Assembly: GCF_003711515.1 (NCBI RefSeq)
Contig: NW_021167085.1
Span: forward strand, 2,314,838 to 2,378,837
Origin: Sodiomyces alkalinus F11
Taxonomy: Eukaryota; Ascomycota; Sordariomycetes; Glomerellales; Plectosphaerellaceae
Length of the DNA stretch: 64,000 bases
Reading direction: 5' to 3'
How positions within the stretch are numbered: position 1 is the first letter of the stretch; each line of letters starts with the position of its first letter. The translations under genes were made by a program, and so were the position numbers. The notes under the pieces were generated by a model, which was given only the letters and a program-made list of their open reading frames with translations, was not told the origin of the DNA and ran no database searches. Below, piece by piece: positions 1 to 12,377 of the stretch.

Positions 1-895
1 TTATACCTCGGGTCCTAAGTAATTATAGATAGTATACTAGGCTTATATATTATTCTAGAATAGGTCGCTATTAATTATAAGCTTCTACCGTATCGCGTAG
101 GCCTACGCGCTATAGTATTCCCTCTTCCCTAAAAACTTCGCCGGGCTATCGATGGTCTTACGGGGTGCTACTATTATTATTATTAGCTAAAGCGCCGGTA
201 AAGGGACCGGAGATAGCGTGGATTCTACTAGCGTAAGAATTATCAGGGTCTATAAGAGGGCCGGAATATTTAGGTTTAGCGGTATTAGGTTTTACGGAGT
301 AGGCGATCCTAGAAGCTAGGCTATAAGCTATTCGACTAATAGGCGTTATCGCTTATCGGCTTTTTCCCTCGCGCGTTATTATTTAATAAACTAATATATC
401 TCCGAGTAATACTCTTATATCGGGGTAAGCCTAGCGTTAATATCGGTGTATTACTCGTGGAGAGGGCCTAGCCTTATATTTAAGGCTTAGTCGTTTTCTT
501 CGAAGCGTCGACTTATCCACTCCACGACCTATTTAATTCTAATAGGTTACTAGGCGGTAGTATTCGGATCTTAGTCTATTATTAGCGTAGCGCGTGGGTA
601 TCGCTAAGTTCTAGATATATTAACGACTAGTTATAGGTCGTGGTATAAGTAAGGTCGTAATAATAGATTATCTAGAACTAAAGAAGGAAGAAGAAAAAGG
701 AGAAAAGTCTATAGCGCTAGGCTAGCTATAAGGTGGCGATGGCTAGGCGATATAGGTCTATTAACTAAGCGCGTAGCTAGGAAGATCCAGAGTATAGCCA
801 GATCCTCTATATCGGGGCTAACCCGTAATAGAAGAAGATCTTAAAGCTGTAGAAAAGAAGAAGATCCTAATCGTAGAGTTATATAGCAGAATAAC
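1..895. repeat. RIP-mutated repeat relic (window edge)
   Basis: The stretch is AT-rich, dominated by TA dinucleotides, and almost devoid of CA and TG, while CG is still common. This is the dinucleotide footprint of repeat-induced point mutation and matches the retrotransposon at 35.6-42.9 kb. Every frame is broken by TAA/TAG. A + frame around 640-850 still reads as Lys/Arg/Glu-rich protein, so a transposon coding region is likely, but I cannot name the family. No terminal repeat is visible and the left end lies outside the window. The right boundary is approximate, set where CA dinucleotides reappear. Confidence 0.75.
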
Positions 896-2219
896 CGTAC
901 CGCCTACTATATAACCTACCTATCTACCTACCTATTACTCCTGCCTTCTGCCCCCTTACCCCTGCCTTCTCACGATAGCTTCGTGAAGACGTAGAACTTC
1001 TATAGACTAATAAAATCACTTTAAAGTGAAATTCCCGTACTTCCTATTAGTTGATAATTAAGGCCTGCTATATATTAAAAGATAGAACGGATACTGAGGA
1101 TAAGAGGGCTTTTCCAAGGATAACTAGTGGTTCCAAGGACAACTCTTTTCCTTATTTACCCACTAAGGTAGGTAGGTAGTGGACCCACTATATCAGGGGT
1201 CTTCTTTGGCACTGCGGTCTCCAGAGTACACGAGGTCTTCTCGATTATACTGTAATTACAGAGTACCTTACCTACCTACCTATATACCTAAGGTAGGTAA
1301 GAATAAACCTGACGTCCGTTCTAGAACCGTTAATTTCGCGAATCAACCGTTGTGCTGCCAAGTTAAATAACGTACATTGTATCCGTCAGAACCCCAGGCA
1401 AGCGACCGTAAAGCCGGCTTTCAGACAAGTCCGCCAACTCACAAGCAAAACGTACCCTTGTCGAACGGGTTTTGTTCCAAGCCTCTTTCTCCATCCTGCA
1501 GCCATTTAACTAACTTTTCCCCATGTCATTCCTTTGCCCATCCTAATGTCTTCTCAATCTGTAGCCCGGGCGAAAACTAAACTAGACCTCTTCCCCTCTT
1601 CCCTTTGGAATAAGAACTACCTAAGGTAGCTACCGCTTCTCCTCTTCATTCCGCGGGGCAAGCTCTCTGGTGGGGAGGTCCGACTACGACACCGCTGTTC
1701 CGTCAACTCTAGGCGCCGCTAGGTACAACGTACACTGGGATCCTGGTCCCAGACGCCCGGGTGGCGAAAATCAGTGGGTCGATATCGTCCCGGCTTATGT
1801 CCGAATATGTATCCTCTGTTTTTTTTGTTTACGCTCGAGCCCGAGTACCTAACTGGCTACGCGTACCTGTATGCTTGGATCATGCCCGATGCGTGGCATC
1901 GCTCCAGAGCCATGAACCGGGTCCGTGGGCGGTGAATCGTACATAACGGCCATGTATGGGAAATGAGCATCTCTTCCACACACACACTCCTCTCTCTGTT
2001 CTTCCTTATCTCTATTGCATGATATTTTCTCATACATGTAACCCAAGCTGTCCTAAACGCCTACTACGCTAGTCCCTTAACGTTCCCAAGGGTCATGTCA
2101 TCCATTCGTAAAAACGTGCCCCTTGAATCGGCTAGACTTCATCGTGTCATAAACCCGGTATTCCCGTCATGAGCCATGTGCATTCGTGATTTAGTCGCGA
2201 GCCACCGCCCTTACACTTA
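896..2219. other. Intergenic, no gene seen
   Basis: This is ordinary-composition DNA downstream of the C2H2 gene. It contains CTAC/GTAG-rich tracts (about 905-930 and 1260-1300), which recur in other intergenic parts of the window, and a near-repeat of TTCCAAGGA at 1113 and 1130. Open frames are short and carry no recognisable motif. Confidence 0.6.
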
Positions 2220-4043
2220 CTACCCGTGCTTGATTTCGACCATGGTACAGTTACAGCACCGTCTATGCTTGCATCCGTCCGTAGACACGCAAAGAGAGTC
2301 GAATTCCGCGTTGTATTCCATCGAGCAATGGCACTGTTTATCCCCCAATGTAAGCACGAATCGCTGCCCCAGTAGTGTGGTTGCGGTTGGGAACTCACGC
2401 AGGTCCACATCAGATTCCCTTCTCTCCTCGTCCGTTTCGGTTGGAACTCCTCTGCCCCCTCATCGTCATGGGGCTTTCGCTTCCCGGGGGTTTTCGGGTA
2501 AGACTGGGGCAACTCCTCTTCTGCCTGGACTGGGGTGGCGTCACCATAACTCCTCTCCACTGGCCTCATAAGAGGCGGGCTGAGGAGAGCTACATCGAGC
2601 GCGTCCATATCGGGTTCAATGCTCTTCCACTCTGCCATCGTCTTCTTGGCCAAGTCGTTCCGCCCGGAGATGTGGTCGTCGATGTGGTTGAAGCGTTCAG
2701 CCCAAGAATGCAGCCCTTGCTGGTTGGTGTCCACCATCTGAGAGCAGAAACCGCACCAGAACCTCGGTTCCCCATTCTGGTCCACGCGGCATTCGTCGAG
2801 TTCCTTTTCCGCCAGGGGTCCTCCCGCTGCCGCGCAGTGAGACGTCTGCAGGTGCTGCCTCAACAGCGCGCGGCGGGGGAAGACCTTGCCGCACCGTGTG
2901 TCGGGGGACGTTGCGGACTGTTCATTGCATCCCCACACTTCGTGTTGATAATGCTGACTGTTCTCATGCCGCTTCCAGTCGTTTTTACTCCCGAACTTCT
3001 TGTGGCAGTTGGGAAATGTGCAGCCGTATGGCTTATCGTGCCTCCTCTGGTGTTTCCTGTGGTTTCACACTCGAGTGTTGGAGGAATCAATAGTAGCAGG
3101 GGAACCGTAGGGGAATCGTAGGGGAATCGAGGGACAAGTCTTACCTGAGCTCACACTGCCGCGCAAAGGTTTTGTGACAGGTAGAGCATGTGGGTAGCGA
3201 GGCTTTAGCCGGTGCGGTTGAGGCGGGTGAATCCCTGACAGGATGTGCTCCGGATTCTTGCACGAATTTCTCAAGCAAGCGTTTGGGAACCTTCTGCAAC
3301 AAGGCCCACAGTGCTCGATCGTCCATGTCCATCTCGCTGGGCGTCTCTGTTCCTGCCCTTCTTGTCGTAGCAGGGGGTGCTGGGTTCGAGAGAGTGGTGC
3401 ATCGTTCGAACACGGCCGAACCTGAATTCTCTTGGTCTACAGGGTCGCATTGATTGGAGCCAGCAGGCGACTGATGCTGGGAATCGTCATCTTGGCTTTC
3501 GTCGTCACCTTCCGTTGTTTCGACGTTTTCCTTTTCTTTCGGTTCCGAAATGAACATGTGGCCACTGGTTATTCCATCGCCTTCACCCCCATACTGGCTC
3601 GATGTATAGCACTCAGCTGCTCGCGCCGAAACCACATAGCCAGTCCCGGGGGCGCGAGGTGGTGATGAGCCAAAAGACGCACACAAAGCCATGTCTGGAA
3701 GCTCGGAGACTGGGCCAGAAACAGACTGGGGTTTATCCTGATTGACATACACAGGTCGAGATATGTCCGAGACCGTGACCGTCGGCGCCAATTGAGGAGG
3801 TTGTGAGTCGGCCCATGGGCCGGCTTCCTGAGACGAAACATGTGACATAGCAAGGTTCTGTGACCTGGGATCAAGAGAAAGTGTGGGGTTCAAAAGTGTA
3901 GTGGACTCAAGATAGCTCGACTCCATGGCGGAACCAACGCCCTCGAGGTTGGATTGGTTAAGGGGCAGCACGATGGGAGTACAGGAGGCAGATCTGAGGA
4001 ATGTTTAGATATAATGATCGAGGGGGGGGGGGGGGGGGGGGGG

Positions 4044-4078
<35 letters not shown>

Positions 4079-5053
4079 GGGCGCAAAAGGGGCGGGGAAG
4101 GCGAGGTAAAGAAAGACTTACGGAACAACAAATCCAATCAGATCCTCATCTGGACTCAGAACTATGGCGTGAACACGTTTGAGATGAGAGCGAAAGTTAT
4201 CAGCTCTCGGCCAGAGCTTATCTTTGTTTTGACATTGATCAAGGTGGCAACGATATCGTGGGCCTGCGGTGGCCAAGTCGGGATGCAGGCTTCGCTTGTG
4301 GCGATCCAAGTCATTCAACGTGCTGAAGCCCTCCTGGCGAGGGCAGCCTGGAACGTCGCACTTGTGCGGCTTGCTGTGTCGTTGGTGATGTTTTCTGGGA
4401 ATGATGTTAGTTAACGAGACCACACACACGATCTTCGACCCAGCTCGAACTGGAAAAGAGGCCCCATACGCGAGTTGAGACTTGGTTTTGACCGTTTTCC
4501 GACACACAAGACAAATGAGCTCATTGCGGGGAGCAACGCTTTGACAATCTAGGCCGGCTGAGCCTGCAGGGTGAGGCCAACTGTTGGCGTGCAAGTTCAT
4601 GTTCATGTCACGGGACAAGGAGTCCGAAGAGAGGCCCGCAAACGGGTGGTAGTCCACCATCTGGCCAGTGATGCTCTGGGTGTCCTGGCTCCGGTCCATG
4701 CCCTCGAAGAGAGACAAGCTCTCGCGGGTCTCGTAGCCCGAGTCAGACGGTGCAGGCACCAGAGGCATGGTATCGCATTCGGAGGGAGCGGCACTTCGCC
4801 ATCCGGAGAGGGACGGGCCTGCCTCGCGGGAGGCAATAGCTCCGGGCTTCTCGCGACCATGATGGCGCTCCGGAATGACGCCTTTGGGCACCCAAGGGTC
4901 GGCATCGGGAGGCGCTTGGTAGAAATTGAACAGGTTGTATGCCGGGGGCCAGTTGTGGACAGGCGCATCGAAGTTGTTCGACGGTGGCCTCTGCACGCCG
5001 GGTGGCTCCATGGCGGAGGGAGGTCGGTTGCACGATTTGAAGTAGAAGTCCAT
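2220..5053 (-). CDS. Multi-C2H2 zinc-finger protein, 825 aa, five exons
   Basis: Probable nuclear DNA-binding regulator of a fungal C2H2 family; targets unknown. Exons (-): 5053-4470, 4394-4122, 3993-3145, 3056-2399, 2333-2220. Phases join cleanly to 826 codons including the stop. An N-terminal finger set has C181/C184/H197/H201, C207/C212/H227/H232 and C244/C249/H265/H270. A second set has C555/C558/H571/H575, C581/C586/H599/H604 and an atypical one near 612-642. The two fingers at 181-201 and 555-575 are each split by an intron right after the SQL/ELR helix start, suggesting the halves are related by duplication. Between them lies a long Ser/Pro/acidic linker. The extreme C-terminus has a Trp-x-Cys-Cys-x-Cys ... 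Cys-x2-Cys cluster (786-819), seen once the 65 bp last intron is removed. The start is the first ATG in frame (MDFYFKSCN). Intron 2 (3994-4121) contains a huge G/C homopolymer. Exon borders are inferred, not tested. Confidence 0.85.
4022..4080. repeat. ~58 nt poly-G tract (poly-C on the coding strand) inside an intron
   Basis: The + strand is almost pure G from 4022 to 4080, interrupted only by single A at 4046 and 4078. It lies wholly inside intron 2 (3994-4121) of the C2H2 gene, between the donor and the acceptor-side sequence, so the transcript would carry poly-C. The exact length is uncertain because homopolymers of this size are hard to sequence. Confidence 0.9.
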
Positions 5054-8000
5054 ACACAGGGTCCGCAAAAACTGAGTCTATGGAGAGCGCTGGGAAGAGA
5101 CGGATGAATCCCAGTTAAGGCGATGCGTCATAGGCGTGGGCTCAAGCTGACGCGCTGTCAGAAGGAAGGGGGGGAAAGCGAGGCGCACGGGGATGGGAGC
5201 ATACCCAAAGACCTTGTTTTACAGTAATTCTGGGATGAGGAAGAATTGTGGGATATTTTGGCATAGTACGACAAGAAAGACTGGAAGAGCCAATGTATGC
5301 CAGAAGACGGCTCGGCTCGTCTCGTGAGGTGCGGGAAATAAATGAGCCACAAGCCAAAGCCAAGTCCTCGAGACCTCCACCTCGAGACCGGCCTTGACAG
5401 AGGGAGCACCAGGAAGATTTGAAGGAAAATGTCGATCGATTAGGAGAGACGGTGGTAAAGCCGCTAGCTTTCGGTCTCCGAACAGGGACGTGCGCCAAGA
5501 GTGAGGCTGAGGTGGAAGGGAGGGGACGGGAGAGGAGGGGAGGGGAGGGAAGAAAAAGATAACGCGGCCTAAGACGTAATCAAGGCTTGAGTGGGAAGTG
5601 GTTGATGATAAGAGAACCTGGTGGTCGAGCACATTAAAAAGCAATGCGTTGCGTTGTGTTAGGTGCAGAGCCAGTGGACTCAACAATGGAAGCGGTAGTC
5701 TGGCAAAGCGATAGAGCAGAGATGGCGATGTGGCTGTGCGCGAAGTGTGTGGGCGGCGTGCCTGTTGTCTGTGGAGGTCTGCGTCTTGGTTCGTGTCTCT
5801 GTCTCGACCAAGGACGAACGAAAGGTAAAACCGCGTACGAGACTAGAATAGAGTATTCACTCAGTCCGCGGAACGGTAAGGTGTAAATGAAGCGACACGC
5901 CCTCGTAGATTTGAAAATGAGAAATGGTCACGGTCGATGAATGTCTTTTCCTGAGTTGGAGTCACAAGCATCCCCTCCCCTCCCAGTTCGGGGTTTTTTT
6001 TTCTTCTTCTTGCTTTTTTTCCCCCCTTCTGTTTCGATTTCGGTGAGGGCAACGGCGATGGAGAGGTCGACGTCTCTCTCTGTCGGCAAGCCAATCAATG
6101 AGCGAGAATACACGAGGTCCACGTGTTAGGCAACCAATGTGGGTCCTAATGTAACAGTAACTGGAGTGAGGCAACAAGAATTCACTTCGTACGACCTTAT
6201 TAGGTAGGTAAAGGCAAGTACCCAGCCATCGAGTCTGTCCGTACCTGTATCCATCAGGTACCGTGATTACCTATTGCGTGCTCCGTCCGTTATTATTCCG
6301 TAGATTGTCAGTTTCCTGAAAAAAGATGCTATCCACATCTTCTTTCTGCTCCATTACGCATCCCAAATCACAAACCTAGCAAGCCAGGCACTCCGAGACT
6401 TCCACGCAAAATCTTGGACAGAACGCTTTATATGTAATATGGACCTTTCCCTAGCGGCTCATCCATCAGCCACGCCCACGTCGTCGGGCGTCCCATAGAC
6501 GGGCACAAAGTGGGTGAGGCCGCGCCTAAGCATTGATTTCTCTTGCTAGAATCATCTTGCCCATGATTCTCGGGGTAGCGTGTTCTCAACCTCAACGAAC
6601 ACGTGCGTACTCTGCAGCCTTCGTCTCCACTATCCAGGGGCCTTCAATCAGACATGCCAAGTCGACGTTTCTCACATGAAAGCACCTTGGATAACGAGAG
6701 ATATTTCAAGTCGTCTCTGCCCACGACACTCGTGATGCCAGACGCGGGCGATTGGGGACGGACGACGGCTTGCTTCAATCGACTGGCTCTTAAATGGACG
6801 TGAACCATGGCAAATTCCTCATTGTTCTAGGCCCTTGGGATGCAGACAACTCCACTGCCGACTGGCCCCTAATTTTGATCAACTGTGACACCAAAATCCT
6901 GGTGGCAGACACGGTCCCCTCTCACGGTCCCCCATCCCCAATGTTTGCTTCCAGAACTATCAGCCACAACCTGTCCTGTTTGGTCTCCCGTCGTGCCACG
7001 AGAGAAAGCTGGTTTCGCGTTTCTAGCCACTGTCCCTCGACATCTAGGCAGTGGTTCCGTACAGTCCGGGACATCTCCACACCAGCATCAACCGTGGCAA
7101 GCATTTTCGTCCTGCTTGTCTCAGCTACGAGTGTCGACATGTTGTTTGATCCGTTCTCTTCGAGAAAGGTGTCCTGCAAACTTGCAGGTGGGCTGTTTGC
7201 CAGCTTACCATGCGAGCTACACGGTTGTCCTCGCGGTCTAGTCTGCGCTTTTTTTTTTTTTTCTTCTTTTCTTTTTTTTTCTTCTCCGCGTGCGTACTTC
7301 ATATCAGGTTCTCCATATTCGGTGGTTCGTTACCTATCTACAGTGTTGTGTTCTTGCTCCCCATTACGCCACGGGTAGGTACTGAGTCTGGACCTTCGTT
7401 CGCCTTTCCATTCATTTTTATTGATTTTATTTTATTTTATTTCCCCCCTCCCCCCTTTTTTTCAAATCTGTTCCGCACCGCACCACATGGAGTCGTCTAC
7501 ACCCCATACTGTTTGCCCACCTTCATCCATCCAGGGCATGAATCTCCACAGCGTTACTGCAGGGCTTTCCTCGAGGACTGCCAGGTTTGCTTATCTGTTT
7601 CTGGAGAGGTCAAAGAAATCCGGGGGCCCGCATATTTCTCACGGCCGACCCCCCGCGTCTAACTTGAGGTAGGAACGTGTAACGGGCTTCGAATCCGGGT
7701 TGTTATGAAGTGCTTCCCCAGAAATAGATCAGAAGGGACGGGTCACAACTTGAAGAGTCGTCTACGCCCGCATTCAAGCGCGACAATAGCTGCCATCAGC
7801 GCTTTATATTACGTACACGCAACACGCAAGTCGACTAGGCCCAAATAACCCCGTTGCCACACTGCCCCGGCGTGCGTTCTTCTTCATTCCATGCAATCAT
7901 GCTGCACCAACACCCATGGTGTGCTTCTTCGGCAGCCGCTTGGGCGTCTTCAGCGGCTTCAGCGATACATACGAATCGTATTTCTGACATCCACGCCCAC

Positions 8001-8786
8001 CCCCACATCCACACCCATACCTTAGGTATCCACATCACATCAACAATCTGCCGTGTATAGATTCCGCACTGCGAGCTCTACGTGACACGCACGTTATCCC
8101 GACGTCTTAGTACGATGGCCCCTTCTTGACGAGCCACTTGCTACTACATGGCCCCCCGGTTTACTGAACATGCCATCCATGCACAGCCGTGGGGCATTCC
8201 GACGCAACCCCCACGTCTTGCATACATGAAGCATGAAGCGTATACGAAGGAATATAGGGGAAAGGGCAAAGTATCTGTCAGAACAGGCCGGCAACTCCCA
8301 TGTCTGGAGGAGGCAGATTCATGCCACTTTCAGACGACATTGTGTCTCATCAGGACAACCTGTCTGTATCTCAAAAACGACCCTCGCCATGGCTGCATAC
8401 TATGGCTGCAGTTCTGATGCCCTTTCCTGGCCAGCTGCAGCGTGATAGAGGAAGCAGCCGCCGTTCGAGATGGACGAACCCCGAGGCCCTCCTCCTACGC
8501 AGATACGGGATGCTTCTACTATAAAAGGGGACAGCTACTTCGTCAGACTATGAACTACACGGAGCCCCTTCATTGCATCCAGTCTCTGATATCGTCACAA
8601 TCCACACCGCGACAAGTTGCCCCGGAAAACCCCACCCCCAGGCATCTCAAGAGCTTGATAGCAGTCTAGCCACAAGACAGTAAGTTGGCGCTTCGAACCC
8701 AGGGGTGGCTTGACCTACCTTCATTCGAGGCAACCAAGATAACTGATACGATTGGCATCACACCAGGGACACCGAGGACGACCATA
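5054..8786. other. Long intergenic region with pyrimidine tracts
   Basis: This 3.7 kb is the upstream side of the C2H2 gene and holds its promoter and leader. The C2H2 leader (5160-5560) is pyrimidine-rich on the minus strand. T/C tracts occur near 5994-6025, 7248-7285 and 7425-7470. A TAGGTAGGTAAAG motif at 6201 belongs to the short-motif group found elsewhere in the window. Open frames here show no domain, no intron-like structure and compositions set by the tracts, so I call no gene. Confidence 0.6.
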
Positions 8787-9014
8787 ATGTGCGATTGGGA
8801 GGAGTTTCTCTTTACCTGCAGCCACTCTGTGGTGAGGCTCAAGTCGTACTGCCACTTCGCCCGCAACGACCCCAACCACCAATGTTTCGGCGTGAAAGTC
8901 CTTCGAAAATCGTGGCAACAAGCGATCCCTTGCGAGCAATGCATCGCGAGATGGCATGAAAACAGCCAACAACAATTCGGCCAGTCTCTTCTCCGAGCTC
9001 CCGGTCGACAATAG
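8787..9014 (+). CDS. Small Cys/His-rich conserved fungal protein, 75 aa
   Basis: The frame from ATG 8787 begins MCDWEEFLFTCSH and continues with a SYCHFARND segment, an HQC and a PCEQC. The pattern (Cys2, Cys11-Ser-His13, Cys23-His24, His-x-Cys near 33, and a Cys-x2-Cys near 52-55) suggests metal binding. Small fungal proteins with this F-x-C-x-H / SYCH-x-ARND layout exist as conserved hypotheticals in my recollection, but I know of no function. An upstream in-frame ATG at 8685 would add 34 residues of unremarkable sequence, so the later start, just before the Cys pattern, is preferred. It stands alone between two long intergenic regions and has no predicted intron. It could be a fragment of a longer gene, but the stop is clean. 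Confidence 0.6.
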   Translation: MCDWEEFLFTCSHSVVRLKSYCHFARNDPNHQCFGVKVLRKSWQQAIPCEQCIARWHENSQQQFGQSLLRAPGRQ

Positions 9015-11499
9015 GGGCGTTTGGGTTCAGTGGTTCAGTCTCCCTTTACCGCGTTCAGATCTTCCCGAGGACTGGAGTTGGGAAACCCTGTGCAGTCCAA
9101 CATCTAGAAGGCACTGGGGGGGGGGGGCTTCTTTGACAATTAGCGATTGAGCCGGTCTTGGCCGTGTATCATCATTGTGGGAGAATGCAGCGGTATAACA
9201 GGAGGAAAAGGGGTAATGATAATAGCCGGTATCTATGTGCTATCAGATGGGTTTGAGTGCTGAGGCACAACGAGGAGGAAGCAAGAAAACGGCGTCATGA
9301 GCCCAGAATCAAGCTTCTGGGGTGTGTTCGGGGTTAGACAACGTATGTTTTCCCGGGGAGAATGACATCGGATGGAGATGTCACTCCCAGGCTACCTTAG
9401 CCAGATATCATCCGGTCCTTTCAGCATGTGAGTTATGTATCAATCAGCTGTTTTTCATCATCCTTGCGGTACAAGGCAAGGTTGTTGGGGTAGATAAGAC
9501 GTGAAAAGGCATCCGCTGTCCTGCGTGTCCTGTCTGTTATGCCCACTATCTATCATCATATCAGATCCAGTGGGAAGTTCCGTTCTGCTGAGAGACTCTA
9601 CACGAAGAGCATGATCCTCCTATCAGTTGCTGTCGCAGTGAACCACAAGGTCCAACCTGAGCGGCTGAACCAACCACAGGTCCACAACCTCACAACCTCC
9701 CCTCCCCATCTGCGTGTGTCTAGACATCTTGGCGTGTACTTCACCGGTGGTGTCGCTTCGCATGAACTAAACAGACATATTGTCCCACGGCGGTCGCTCC
9801 AGACTCGTCCAATCCTATCACCACCTGGTGAAATAGTCTTCCCTGTTCCTGGCCGCCTGTATTCCGGCGAGTTTGACTTGGCATTTCGAGTCCTCCCCCA
9901 CCCGATGCCGTGAAGCTAGCCGGTTCAAGATTGTGAATCCCGGGGTGTCCGGTTTTGGCGCCCCAAATAGACTTGACGAGGCCAAGCTTTGCGACACCTG
10001 CCGACCTCATGTATGGCCTGTGAAGCTGGGATGACCTCGAGGAGAGCGAGGAATAGCAGGCATTCGGAGATCTTGTTCTAGCCCGTGGGCTCGCCGCCCA
10101 TTTCGACACGTTTCTTGGGTGGCTGGCCCATGTCCGCCCCCTTTTTTTGGGCGGGGATTCCGCATCGGAATCAAAACAGATATTAGTCTCTTTTACATAC
10201 GCTGCAGATACCTAGACCTCAACATGCATCACGTCAAAGCCCCAAACTGAAGGACACGGCGGGGGAAGGTGAGCAGAGTTTTCGTTTTCTCCTACTCCTA
10301 GACCCAGCCCACATGTGCAATTCGTGCATTTTCGACTCACAGCTCGGCACCGCGGAACCTCCCCGCGAAAACACTAAGGCAGAGGGGGGAGGGAACCGGG
10401 GAGTTGTGACAGAGACGTAATTCGCGTGCTGCATCTGGGGTTGCACAGGGGTTAGCAGACAAATCCGTCACCTGGGTCGTGTTATACTAACACCCCCTTT
10501 TTTTTTTTGTCCCTCCCTCCGTACCACTCACGCCATGGAGGCAGTCCTCGGCAGGACTGCGTGTTCTGCGGAGACATGCACCGGCTTCCGGCTTGATATG
10601 GCATGCTTTCTTGTGTTTAGAAACCCCGCGCGCGGAGACGGTTGTGAGCCGCATAGAGGAGACTCTCCGCGCGCGGGTGCATGTACACGGCGGTTACGTG
10701 CCCCCCTTGGAAGCCACAGACGAAGATTGGAGGGCGACCTGAAGCCAATCGAGATGATTAGTTTGCACATAACGTACATACATAGCATATATTACAGCTT
10801 GTCACCCCTCTCCCCCTCTCATGAGCCAGGCCCGGGGTGTTCAGGATATCAGCAGCTCCTAGCATAGGCCCGTCCTAGCCTTGGCCTGGGAGAGAGGTCT
10901 GGACCGGTAACCGGGGAATCAGAATCAACAAGCGGGGATCTTATGCGCGCGGAACGAGATCATGCATGAGACTGTTACGTTCGGCTGAGACAGCCCGTAT
11001 TCCGAGAATATATGCAAGTGATAAGAGGGCAGAACCTCACAGTTGGAGGTCTCTACACCAGATGAGGCAGGCTGGCAGAAGAGACAATAGCGGGGTTGGC
11101 GAATTGCGCAGGACAAAGATGCAGTGTTGGGGTTATACCTTACACACAGCGAACCTGAGAAAGATCGACGTAAGGTAGTTTACTCTTTCCTGTGGATACC
11201 TTAGCAACAGACGATAAGTCGTATATTCGTAGATGGGAGGCGGCAGGAAGACAATGCCACTCATTCTCTCCCCCATTTTTTTGTCTCGTTCTTTATCTTT
11301 TCTTTTCTTTTCTTCTTTTTTGACGGGGCCACTACATCGAGTCAGACCTCCTCGATATAGGGCGCGAAAAAAAAAAAACGGAAAAAAAGACGTAAAAGGT
11401 AAGGGTAAAATCGCCATCCAGGGCAATGCTACATTCCGGAAGGAAGAGCCGATGCCCCTGAACCCCCAAGGTCGTCTTTCTCGCCGTCTAACGTGCCTC
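9015..11499. other. Intergenic region, no gene seen
   Basis: Apart from a hairpin at 10625-10677 listed separately, it holds short homopolymers (poly-G at 9117-9127, poly-T at 10497-10509 and 11277-11320, poly-A at 11369-11390). The last part is the 3' side of the Dap1-like gene. Open frames are short with no recognisable domain. Confidence 0.55.
10625..10677. repeat. Perfect 14 bp GC-rich inverted repeat (hairpin)
   Basis: The arms CCCGCGCGCGGAGA (10625-10638) and TCTCCGCGCGCGGG (10664-10677) are exact reverse complements separated by 25 bases. It lies in intergenic DNA far from either neighbouring gene, with no T-run that would make it a conventional terminator. Its role is unknown. Confidence 0.8.
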
Positions 11500-12377
11500 C
11501 TACTCGGTATTATTGGCGCCGACTACACGGCCGACGACGTTGTAGCGTTTGGAGAAGAAGGTAACCCAGTCGTTGAGGACTCCCTGCTCCTTTGCGTCGA
11601 GGTCTTGCCATTCGGGCCGTACATCGTCAGCCTTAGTTGATGTCTTCCCCAGGGCGCGGGAGGCGTCCTTGCCGGCGAACACTAGAAATTCCACCGGGTT
11701 AGAAAAGGAAAATGTCTCGGCACTTTGATTCGGGAGGGACGAAAGTTCCCCAAAAAGGGCCCGCATATGTATGTATGTATGATGTATGTACTGCATCAAT
11801 GCCCATTGGGACGACGTCGAAGGTTTGGGTCTTGCTGCAGGCAGCCAGTGACCGGAATAGGGGTTGCGATGCGTACCGTGATAGGATCCGCCTGGCTGGT
11901 AGGCTTTGTTTCCGCTCACATCATAGACGATGCCCTGCAGGTTGAGAGGATCGGCGTGAGCAATCATTCTCACGAAGAGCCGGAGGTTGAGAAGATGAAG
12001 ATGGACATGCCGCAGCCGCGGAGACATGGCGAGAGTCATACCTTGATGGCAACATAGGTCTTCCCACCGTTCGTTCCTATTACCGTCGTTAGCGAGATCC
12101 GATGTTTGCTTAAATGCCGCATGTGACAGACAAGAGGGCGATTTGGACAATATTTTCGCAACCGTCCCAGCCGCAGTTGATTCTGATATGAGGACAGGAG
12201 GGTGATATGAGGACAGGAGGGAACTGAGCATCAGGCATGGAAGTCGGACCCTCCACGGATCCCACGCCTCTGGACATGAAACTTACCATTCGCTGCCACG
12301 AGTTCCTCCACAGCGATGGGATCATCCTTGGGAGGATCGAGGTTGACGGGGACCTTGGGCTCAAACTTTCCTGTCAT
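11500..12377 (-). CDS. DAP1: Dap1/MAPR cytochrome b5-like heme-binding protein, 121 aa
   Basis: Members of this family (membrane-associated progesterone receptor type, yeast Dap1) bind heme and support cytochrome P450 enzymes of sterol synthesis. Exons (-): 12377-12287, 12076-12042, 11934-11877, 11681-11500, summing to 122 codons including the stop. The b5-like core reads through the joins as NGGKTYVAIKG, VYDVSGNKAYQPGGSYH, FAGKDASRALGK and ends with a DWVTFFSKRYNVVGRV segment, the expected order for the fold. Three introns of 210, 107 and 195 bp have GT..AG borders; the first has a GCTAAC branch site. The product starts at MTGKFEPKVPVNLDPP and lacks the N-terminal membrane helix of yeast Dap1, so it is probably soluble or anchored otherwise. 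It is divergent from the Mgr3-like gene, about 800 bp away. Family assignment is firm; equivalence to Dap1 rather than another MAPR paralogue is inference. Confidence 0.88.
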
